Shown piece by piece: positions 30,624 to 35,885 of a stretch of DNA of 35,885 nt. A program made the translations under genes and the position numbers. Numbering within the stretch: the stretch's first letter is position 1; each line of letters opens with the position of its first letter. This DNA comes from Candidatus Nomurabacteria bacterium (GTDB taxonomy: Bacteria > Patescibacteriota > Minisyncoccia > Phycocordibacterales > CAIZLB01), in assembly GCA_943356525.1 (NCBI GenBank), contig CALRFG010000003.1, forward strand, positions 1-35,885. The letters run 5' to 3'. The notes under the pieces are model-generated. The model did not search any database and was not told the DNA's origin. It saw only the letters and a list, made by a program, of their open reading frames with translations.

Positions 30624-30788
30624 GTAACCGATCCTCCGTCGGAAAAGTTACATACCGGAACAGAAATTATTCAGTTCCACTTGCACATTCTCTCGTAAGA
30701 TATTTGTAATCAGATACTGGCCTGTGCACTTTATCTCGATTTCAAATCTCCTACTTCAACCCAGCTCCTAACGGAAGCTGGTTTTTTT
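30624..30788 (+). ncRNA. Candidate structured non-coding RNA, about 165 nt
   Basis: Between a TTGCAT-16-TATAAT promoter and an intrinsic terminator there is no ATG at all, but strong secondary structure. Hairpin 1: GTAAC...GTTAC (30624-30651) enclosing CCGA/TCGG. Hairpin 2: GGAAC/GTTCC (about 30657-30678). Long stem 3: TGCACA/TGTGCA (about 30682-30728) enclosing TATTTG-TAAT-CAGATA. The terminator hairpin follows at 30761-30788. It does not resemble tmRNA, SRP RNA, RNase P RNA or the 6S rod by eye. The 5' end GTAACCGA is identical to the leader start of the small ORF unit at 25410. The next gene on this strand is absent within the window, so it is not a leader of an ORF. Confidence 0.6.
30761..30788 (+). 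terminator. Terminator of the candidate RNA
   Basis: CCAGCT (30761-30766) / AGCTGG (30776-30781), then T7. Confidence 0.82.
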
Positions 30789-30789
30789 A

Positions 30790-30818
30790 TTTACTTTTTT
30801 AAACGTCGGGTGTAATAT
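30790..30818 (+). promoter_or_regulatory. Candidate promoter of the second unit in the pheS-pheT gap
   Basis: TTTACT (30790-30795), 17 bases, TAATAT (30813-30818), immediately after the first unit's terminator. Predicted start near 30825 at GTAGC. Confidence 0.45.
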
Positions 30819-30824
30819 ATATAA

Positions 30825-30969
30825 GTAGCTCTTTCATTGGCACATTTGTCGACCATGTTTTCAGTGCGAAGCTTAACTAATTACAGTATTTAAACAACTA
30901 ACCCCTTTTACGAAAAAGTATAGCGCCCGGAGCGTTCCAGCAATCGCAGGAATTCTCCGGGTCTTTTTT
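30825..30969 (+). ncRNA. Second short transcription unit, non-coding or encoding a tiny peptide
   Basis: About 145 bases between a candidate promoter and a strong terminator. The only notable ORF is 12 codons (30855-30893, MFSVRSLTNYSI), with no ribosome-binding site. Local pairing: GCAC/GTGC around the ATG and CTTTT-ACG-AAAAAG near 30904-30917. It follows the 30624 unit in tandem. Evidence for a stable RNA is weaker than for the first unit. Confidence 0.4.
30926..30969 (+). terminator. Strong terminator of the second unit
   Basis: CCCGGAG (30926-30932) / CTCCGGG (30955-30961), with inner GTTCC/GGAAT pairing, then a T-rich run. Confidence 0.85.
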
Positions 30970-31039
30970 ATATTTTTTTCTTCTTCTAACTCAAATAAAA
31001 AAAAGAGCTGTCATTCCATGGCTTCTGAACATGAAATAT

Positions 31040-31076
31040 AAAAATAACCCATTCTTTCCTTGAATGATTTATTTTT
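31040..31076 (-). terminator. Probable pheS terminator
   Basis: AAAAATAA (31040-31047) / TTATTTTT (31069-31076) with inner ATTC/GAAT. A second palindrome (GTTTTGATTTATCAAAAC) lies nearer the pheS stop at about 31086-31103. Confidence 0.6.
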
Positions 31077-31129
31077 ATGCGACTTGTTTTGATTTATCAA
31101 AACAGAAGTGCCCTTGTGATAAGTAGTCT

Positions 31130-31861
31130 TTAAAACCACCTACTAAACCTCACATCTCCCATATACATATCACGTATATCATCGATACCATATTTCAACA
31201 TCACCAACCTCTCAAGTCCCATGCCAAAAGCAAAACCTTTATATTTTTGTATATCATCTTTATTCATTTTCTCATTATCTTTAAAACCGTTTTCAATAAC
31301 TTCAGGATGTATCAATCCTCCACCACAAACTTCAAGCCATTTATCTTTCCAAAAAATATCAACCTCAAAACCTGGTTTTACGAATGGAAAATAGCTTGAC
31401 CTAAATCTTACTTGTATATCATCTCCGAAGAACTTTTTAAACGCATAGGTTAAAGTATTTTTTAAATCAGCCATAGAAACATTTTCATCTATGCATAAAC
31501 CTTCAAGTTGATGGAACTCGGCTTCATGTGTCGCGTCAGTTGCTTCATTTCTAAAAACCTTGCCAGCAGATATTATTCTTATCGGAGGAATATTTTCATT
31601 CATACATTTTATTTGAGAGTTTGATGTATGTGTTCTTGGTAATATTCTTTCAATCGATCCTGACTTCTCTATACGCTCAAAACTTTTAGGTAACCAAAAT
31701 GTATCTTGCGAATCTCGAGCTGGATGATCTTTCGCAACACGTAATGCATCAAAAATTTTCCATTCAGTATCTATCTCAGGACCATTATAAAAATCAAATC
31801 CAAGTTCTTTAAATATATCTTTAAGCTCGTATATAGTCTGTGTTACCGGATGTAAACTCAT
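31130..31861 (-). CDS. pheS: Phenylalanyl-tRNA synthetase alpha subunit lacking the N-terminal coiled coil
   Basis: Catalytic subunit of PheRS. The protein begins MSLHPVTQTIYELKDIF, equivalent to about residue 100 of E. coli PheS, and contains class II motif 1 (LGFDFYNGPEIDTEWKIFDAL), HPARDSQDTFW, motif 2 (FRNEATDATHEAEFHQLEG) and motif 3 (GFAFGMGLERLVMLKYGIDDIR). Length is 243 against about 330-350 normally, so the N-terminal coiled coil that contacts tRNA-Phe is missing. A frameshifted N-terminus is excluded: the upstream gene ends only 9 bases before this ATG. A TAATAT box six bases before the ATG, inside the end of the upstream gene, predicts a leaderless message. Confidence 0.94.
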   Translation of the reverse strand: MSLHPVTQTIYELKDIFKELGFDFYNGPEIDTEWKIFDALRVAKDHPARDSQDTFWLPKSFERIEKSGSIERILPRTHTSNSQIKCMNENIPPIRIISAGKVFRNEATDATHEAEFHQLEGLCIDENVSMADLKNTLTYAFKKFFGDDIQVRFRSSYFPFVKPGFEVDIFWKDKWLEVCGGGLIHPEVIENGFKDNEKMNKDDIQKYKGFAFGMGLERLVMLKYGIDDIRDMYMGDVRFSRWF

Positions 31862-31867
31862 ATCTTT

Positions 31868-31873
31868 ATATTA
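31868..31873 (-). promoter_or_regulatory. Candidate pheS -10 element
   Basis: Minus-strand TAATAT overlapping the stop codon of the thioredoxin-like gene, six bases before the pheS ATG. No -35 seen. Confidence 0.4.
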
Positions 31874-32629
31874 TCTCTTTTTAGTAGTTGTTGCTTTAAC
31901 TGTCGTTGATGCTGTAGTTGTTGCTTTGATAGGATTTGTTTTTTCCAATTGTTCTTGTATGAATTTTTTAGGAAAATATTTTTCAGTTTCTTCTAAGCTA
32001 TGAAAACCTGTATAAACAGTATCATTTATAATAAAAGCTGGGATATTTGTTTCCACAAGTTTATATTTACCAATTAGGGTTTTTATAATACCCAAATCTA
32101 ATCCATAGTCAAAAGAATATACTCTAAGATCTGGATACTTCTTACGAAGTTCAGTTAATACATATCCTTGCTTTGCACACTCACTACACTCTTTTTCTGT
32201 TGTATAAAAATATAATATAAATACATTTTTTACCCCACAACGTTCCGAAGACTTTTTCATAAGTAAATAATCTTTAACCTGAAGTAGGGAATAATATTTT
32301 TTAAGACGATTGATTTCTTCTTTATTTTTTATAGACTGTTCAGAGTATTCGATACGAGTCGCAAGATCATTTAGCTCTGTAGAAAGCATCGAGGATCCAC
32401 CATCTTTACATGTTACATCTTGAAGAAGCGCAAATTGTGTTTCTGATGACTGTATGTCTATAGCAATATCATCTTGTATGTACTTTACATTTTCTAATTT
32501 TTTATTATTAAGATAGCTACTTAAAATAAAAGCACTAATAAATATTACAACTGTAATAAACAAAACAATTACATATTGTACAGGCGAAAAACCATAAGGC
32601 TCAGTTTCGATACTTTTATGTCTATTCAT
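31871..32629 (-). CDS. Membrane-anchored thioredoxin-like protein
   Basis: A 252-residue bitopic protein. After a short cytoplasmic N-terminus (MNRHKSIETEPYGFSP) there is one transmembrane helix (about 17-39), a helical charged region (about 45-125) and a thioredoxin-fold domain (about 133-222). That domain has the redox pair C-S-E-C (148-151) and a cis-proline motif NIPAFI. The last 20 residues are a Thr/Ala/Lys-rich low-complexity tail (ATTTASTTVKATTTKKR). It may make or reshuffle disulfides of exported proteins, such as the cysteine-containing secreted proteins here. The frame opens 13 codons upstream at 32668, but ATG 32629 is preferred because TG-C-TATACT lies just upstream and the longer form would overlap the glycosyltransferase. 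Confidence 0.8.
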   Translation of the reverse strand: MNRHKSIETEPYGFSPVQYVIVLFITVVIFISAFILSSYLNNKKLENVKYIQDDIAIDIQSSETQFALLQDVTCKDGGSSMLSTELNDLATRIEYSEQSIKNKEEINRLKKYYSLLQVKDYLLMKKSSERCGVKNVFILYFYTTEKECSECAKQGYVLTELRKKYPDLRVYSFDYGLDLGIIKTLIGKYKLVETNIPAFIINDTVYTGFHSLEETEKYFPKKFIQEQLEKTNPIKATTTASTTVKATTTKKR

Positions 32630-32639
32630 AATTAAAAAC

Positions 32640-32648
32640 AGTATAGCA
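32640..32648 (-). promoter_or_regulatory. Extended -10 of the thioredoxin-like gene
   Basis: Minus-strand TG-C-TATACT (32648-32640) just before the glycosyltransferase 3' end; predicted leader of 4 nt. Confidence 0.5.
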
Positions 32649-32654
32649 TAGCAA

Positions 32655-33956
32655 TTACAAATTTTCACGCACCCTTTTATCTATCTCCTTAGTCCAACTA
32701 GCCTCTTTATTTACGCACATATTCCACAGAGCTTTTAAGAGCCACAGAGGTGCAAGTACTAAATATATAGCAAAGAAAAAAATAACATCAAGAAAATTTG
32801 CTTCTTTATTTTGTGATATCCATTTTCCTAATATAAAGGAAAGGATTGCTAATCCGTATAAAACAAATGCGATAAGAGTTGTTACATTTGTATTAATATA
32901 AAATATATCAAGAGAAGGGTTTGTAAATATATCAAATATATTAAAATTAAATCCAACGGTTGAGATTTTTTGAATAAAGCGAGTAATAGGTTGGATTAAA
33001 CCTTGAAAGAAAAAGAACACTATAAAAAGTACAACTATTATTGATATGGCTCCCGTTGGAAGAGTAAAAAATCCTAATGTTCCATATTTTTTTTTAAAAA
33101 ATAAGTCCCTATAATCTAAAACATTTCTCATAAATCCATATAACCAGCGAACTCGTTGTCTGTATAAATCATAGGCATTTTTAGGCCCGAGAGTATATAC
33201 GTATGCATCATTACAGTTATCTATTCTATACCCTGCTCTATGCATACGAAAAGTTATTTCCATATCTTCTGTATTATGCGCTTTTCTGTAGGGACCAATA
33301 GTATCAAAAACTTTTTTTCTGAAAATAGAAAATGGTCCAGGAGTAACATGTATACCTCCCAAGAATCCCATCATTTTTTTATTATATGACCCTACAGTAT
33401 ATTCAGCACGCTGCGCTCTTTGTATAAGAGATTTTGGATTATGTATGACAAGGTTAGGGGTGACAGCCATAAGTTCTGTATTTTCTTCAAAATAAGACAT
33501 AATACGAACTAGAGCCTTGTTATGAACTATCGAGTCTGCGTCTAAACATCCAACATATTCTGATTTTGTTTGCTCCAATCCAAAATTTAAACAGGTATGC
33601 TTTCCTCCATTCATTTTTGTAAATGATTTAACATTTGAATATCTTTGTTCAAGCTCTTTTATTTTACTCCATGTTTTGTCGGGACTTCCATCATCTATAA
33701 GAATGATATCAATTTTGTCCTTAGGATAATCAAGCTCTTGTAAAGATAATACTGTTTTTTCAACTGTTTTTTCTTCTGAATAACAGGGAACAATAATTGT
33801 AACTGTCGGATAGTTACTAAGTGTTATTTCACCTTTTTTACCACCCCTTCTTTCAATCTTTTTATGAAATTTTATAAAAGTAAATAAAAAGAATATCTGT
33901 ACATATACAGAAAAAAAAGTGACTACGATAAATATTACATCTCGAATTGGTGACAT
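32655..33956 (-). CDS. Membrane-bound family 2 glycosyltransferase
   Basis: Processive-type GT2 resembling poly-N-acetylglucosamine and cellulose synthase cores. One N-terminal helix (about 6-28), the GT-A domain with IIVPCYSEEKTV, the UDP-binding DDGS (about 86-89), DAD (about 138-140), TEDMEITFRMHRAGY (general-base ED region) and RQRVRW (the QxxRW motif), followed by about four C-terminal helices. These motifs together indicate polymer synthesis coupled to export, but the sugar is unknown. It lies between the pilin genes and the thioredoxin-like gene. TG-T-TATAGT (33979-33971) predicts an 8-base leader, so it need not depend on the pilus operon. Confidence 0.92.
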   Translation of the reverse strand: MSPIRDVIFIVVTFFSVYVQIFFLFTFIKFHKKIERRGGKKGEITLSNYPTVTIIVPCYSEEKTVEKTVLSLQELDYPKDKIDIILIDDGSPDKTWSKIKELEQRYSNVKSFTKMNGGKHTCLNFGLEQTKSEYVGCLDADSIVHNKALVRIMSYFEENTELMAVTPNLVIHNPKSLIQRAQRAEYTVGSYNKKMMGFLGGIHVTPGPFSIFRKKVFDTIGPYRKAHNTEDMEITFRMHRAGYRIDNCNDAYVYTLGPKNAYDLYRQRVRWLYGFMRNVLDYRDLFFKKKYGTLGFFTLPTGAISIIVVLFIVFFFFQGLIQPITRFIQKISTVGFNFNIFDIFTNPSLDIFYINTNVTTLIAFVLYGLAILSFILGKWISQNKEANFLDVIFFFAIYLVLAPLWLLKALWNMCVNKEASWTKEIDKRVRENL

Positions 33957-34013
33957 ATTTTTATTTTTGTACTATAACATAATTATGGTAATAAAAGAAG
34001 TATTCTGAGTTTA

Positions 34014-34505
34014 TCAAATAGATGCGTTTTGAAATAGAAAATTTTGATTTATAACAACAAGATATTCTGTTAGGTTTTGCAATTTTCCCCTATTATCAGA
34101 CCAGGTTATATCAAACTTTAAAAGCCTATTATTTTCAGTTAAGCTTATTTCATATTTTTCAAAATTTAAATATTCATCAATGATAAAGGTTTTGTTTTGA
34201 TAAATATTTTTAATTTGTTTATTATCTATTTTTTGTGTCAAAATCAGATTGTTATTTTTATCAAAAATTTTTAACTCATTGTCGACAATTTTAATACTTG
34301 AATTATATAGATACTGCTGCAAGATATTCAGATTAAAATATATATGATTTTTGACATAATAATTTTGATTATTATTTTGTATAATTTTTTGTAAATAAAA
34401 TACAGACGAGGTTACCATTAAACAAATAATTGAAAAAATACTCATATAAATAAGTAGCTCTATCAATGTTAAGCCTTTTATATTTTGTGTTGTTACTTTA
34501 GCCAT
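34014..34505 (-). CDS. Prepilin-like protein (type IV pilus minor pilin)
   Basis: A 163-residue protein with a class III prepilin signal: a basic leader ending GLTLIELLIY, with predicted cleavage after G11 and the conserved Glu at +5 (E16), followed by the hydrophobic alpha1 helix (about 12-34). The C-terminal domain is Asn/Tyr/Ile-rich with alternating hydrophobic strands. No disulfide pair is evident. Substrate of a PilD-like peptidase not present in the window. Its start overlaps the end of the beta-propeller prepilin by 13 bases, so they are coupled in one operon after pilC. By size and place it is a minor pilin. Confidence 0.82.
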   Translation of the reverse strand: MAKVTTQNIKGLTLIELLIYMSIFSIICLMVTSSVFYLQKIIQNNNQNYYVKNHIYFNLNILQQYLYNSSIKIVDNELKIFDKNNNLILTQKIDNKQIKNIYQNKTFIIDEYLNFEKYEISLTENNRLLKFDITWSDNRGKLQNLTEYLVVINQNFLFQNASI

Positions 34506-35662
34506 AATATATTTGATTGATTATTTATAAGACCTGAAAACAAAAAAGTGTTTTCAAAGCAATTATAAGTATTTACTCTAAATGGTAAATCTATGGTTTT
34601 TAGTAGGTCTAGCTTTTTAGTGAAAAATTGTAATTCTTTATTTTCAGAAGATGAAATTATAAGAATATTTTGATCAACATTTTGTATAAAGTCTACTGTT
34701 CCATAGGCTTTATTCTTGCTTACAAAGTTTAAAATATTGTCTTTTATTTCAAGAAAAAATAATTCAAAACTTGCTACAGTTCGACCAAGATAAACATAAG
34801 GCTCTGAAAAATAAATGCTTTTACCGTTCCCTAGTGACAATGGTGCATCATATGAATATAGGCGATTTAAACCATTATCATATACCATAAGCTCTATATC
34901 TGACGCATTGGCAACGTAGAGATTTCCTGCATTTTCATATATATCACTTACTTGTCCACCTATCTCAAGTGATGATGTTGAGTTTTTGGGAATATTATTT
35001 GAATCAAGAGGTAGAACAAATAATTCACCGCCACTATTATTTTTCTCAGTTCCTACATAAAAGCTTTTATTATATAAATAAATCTTTTTGGGTAAAGCTC
35101 CTGAGGTATATAATTCGTTTATTTTTATGTCACCTATCTGCGATATATTGCTGTCGACCGGGTTTATTTTAAAACTCTTGACATGACTATTGACACTAGT
35201 ATTTAAAACATGGAAAAAGTTGTCATGTAAAAGTGCATCGTTTATACCTGGCCCTGCTTCCAGAGTTTGTATAAGATTTAAATTTATTTGATCACCTGCA
35301 GTGTTGAAATCAAAAATAAAAATATCTTTCTCTGTAGTTGATGCTGAGTTTGTTGTAATTATTATTTTATTTTTTTGATAAATATTAATACTAGTTATTG
35401 GTGTTGAGGTTGATATGTATTGAGACATATTAATAAGTTGTTTTTGAGAAAGATTTTCTAGCTGACTATTTTCAAGATGACAATATTTATTAGAATAATT
35501 ATAATCTTTTACTAAATAAGGAGGGTTTTCAATATTTTTATTTTTGGAATTGATACTTGAAACAAAATAAAATATAAATAAAAAAACTATAGCCAATATT
35601 GCTATGGATACTATTATTTCTGCCAGGTTAAAACCTTTACTTTTGTGTCGTTTTTTTTTCAT
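34493..35662 (-). CDS. Prepilin-like protein fused to a beta-propeller-like domain
   Basis: A 389-residue protein beginning with a prepilin leader MKKKRHKSKG-FNLAEI: predicted cleavage after G10, Glu at +5 (E15), and an alpha1 helix to about residue 34. The remaining 350 residues are beta-rich with repeating segments of about 40-50 residues (ALLHDNFFHVLNTS; KKIYLYNKSFYVGTEKNNSGGELFVLPLD; SDIYENAGNLYVANASDIELMVYDNG; SIYFSEPYVYLGRTVASFELFFLEI), the pattern of a beta-propeller of the LVIVD/WD-like type. Such a large folded head suggests a tip adhesin of the pilus. It lies 1 base after pilC. Confidence 0.78.
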   Translation of the reverse strand: MKKKRHKSKGFNLAEIIVSIAILAIVFLFIFYFVSSINSKNKNIENPPYLVKDYNYSNKYCHLENSQLENLSQKQLINMSQYISTSTPITSINIYQKNKIIITTNSASTTEKDIFIFDFNTAGDQINLNLIQTLEAGPGINDALLHDNFFHVLNTSVNSHVKSFKINPVDSNISQIGDIKINELYTSGALPKKIYLYNKSFYVGTEKNNSGGELFVLPLDSNNIPKNSTSSLEIGGQVSDIYENAGNLYVANASDIELMVYDNGLNRLYSYDAPLSLGNGKSIYFSEPYVYLGRTVASFELFFLEIKDNILNFVSKNKAYGTVDFIQNVDQNILIISSSENKELQFFTKKLDLLKTIDLPFRVNTYNCFENTFLFSGLINNQSNILWLK

Positions 35663-35663
35663 A

Positions 35664-35885
35664 TTATTGTAAAGATTGAGTTAATTGATACATGGGTAAT
35701 ATTATAGAAATACAAATAACCAGAACAATAAGGCCAACAAAAATTATAAGCATAGGCTCAATCATTCTTTGAAATCTATCAAAGGAGTTAAGCAAATTTT
35801 CTTTTATATTTATGTGACAAATTTCAAAAACCTCTTCAAACTTCCCTGTTCTTTCGCCTGAGTCTATGATTGATTCCCAGTCCTT
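35664..35885 (-). CDS. pilC: PilC/GspF-type pilus inner-membrane platform protein, C-terminal fragment (truncated by the window edge)
   Basis: The window holds only the last 73 codons, in frame at the edge. It reads GERTGKFEEVFEICHINIKE, then FDRFQRMIEPMLIIFVG, then a hydrophobic helix and PMYQLTQSLQ, matching the C-terminal domain of PilC/GspF. GERTG/GE.SG and the MIEP motif before the last helix are hallmarks. In the pilus machine this protein links the extension ATPase to the growing pilin helix. The stop is 1 base before the ATG of the next prepilin gene, so it belongs to the same operon. Confidence 0.92.
   Translation of the reverse strand, partial: KDWESIIDSGERTGKFEEVFEICHINIKENLLNSFDRFQRMIEPMLIIFVGLIVLVICISIILPMYQLTQSLQ

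Noticed and set aside
30505-31129. tmRNA, 6S, SRP or RNase P RNA in the pheS-pheT gap
   Set aside because: No tRNA-like ends, no long rod with central bubble, and no SRP GGAAG-type tetraloop region could be found; the units are also too short for RNase P.
31862-31870. PheS N-terminal domain lost by frameshift or mis-assembly
   Set aside because: Only 9 bases separate pheS from the upstream gene's stop codon, so there is no room for a displaced N-terminus.

Overview
The window is AT-rich and gene-dense and reads as a chromosomal segment of a Patescibacteria (CPR) bacterium, most likely within Parcubacteria. This placement is inferred from gene content and from stripped-down protein architectures, not from a marker phylogeny. 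Supporting features are a DnaX with no zinc module and no tau region, a phenylalanyl-tRNA synthetase whose two subunits both lack their usual N-terminal tRNA-binding domains, a CPR-style zinc-ribbon protein, prepilin-like proteins beside pilC, almost no Shine-Dalgarno sequences, and no prophage or transposon. TGA is used as a stop codon (for example at the end of umuD), so this is not one of the lineages that recode UGA.

Layout. 1-2.3 kb: umuD-umuC translesion operon with an operator-like promoter, then a zinc-ribbon protein. 2.3-5.3 kb: a membrane-anchored lipobox-less protein, a DUF2177-DUF1295 membrane pair, a degenerate Nudix-like protein and a DUF305 protein. 5.3-7.5 kb: tRNA-Leu(CAA), a palindromic structured element, miaA, an RlmI-like methyltransferase and tRNA-Arg(CCU). 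7.5-10.6 kb: FKBP isomerase, glutaredoxin, an FtsB/DivIC-like protein, an overlooked 36-residue membrane protein, and lepA. 10.6-15 kb: an orphan gene, then a MacAB-type adaptor-permease-ATPase operon. 15-20 kb: typA, a TerC protein, secG and RNase J. 20-23.7 kb: dnaX, an EVE protein, an unknown protein, a dihydrouridine synthase and a secreted cysteine-containing protein. 23.7-25.7 kb: enolase and a tandem pair of small paralogous orphan genes. 25.8-31.9 kb: a YgjP-type protease, gyrB, pheT, a 625-base gap holding two plus-strand transcription units that look non-coding, and pheS. 31.9 kb to the end: a thioredoxin-like membrane protein, a family 2 glycosyltransferase, two prepilin-like proteins (one carrying a beta-propeller-like domain) and the 3' end of pilC.

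The strongest window-wide signal is promoter geometry. In thirteen gene starts a -10-like hexamer, often with an upstream TG (extended -10), ends exactly six bases before the ATG, so the expected transcription start is the A of the start codon. Six more starts have predicted leaders of 1-2 nt. This points to pervasive leaderless transcription, and it corrects several start codons (DUF2177, secG, glutaredoxin, dnaX, the thioredoxin-like protein).

A second class contrasts with this. Small orphan units (10700, 25075, 25431, the RNA at 30624, and less clearly 4145 and 30825) have TTGACA-like promoters, a 20-30 nt leader that mostly begins with a GTAA-type motif, and their own GC-rich intrinsic terminator. 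They look like a family of stand-alone cassettes and are, with the RNA at 30624, the best candidates in the window for something undescribed.
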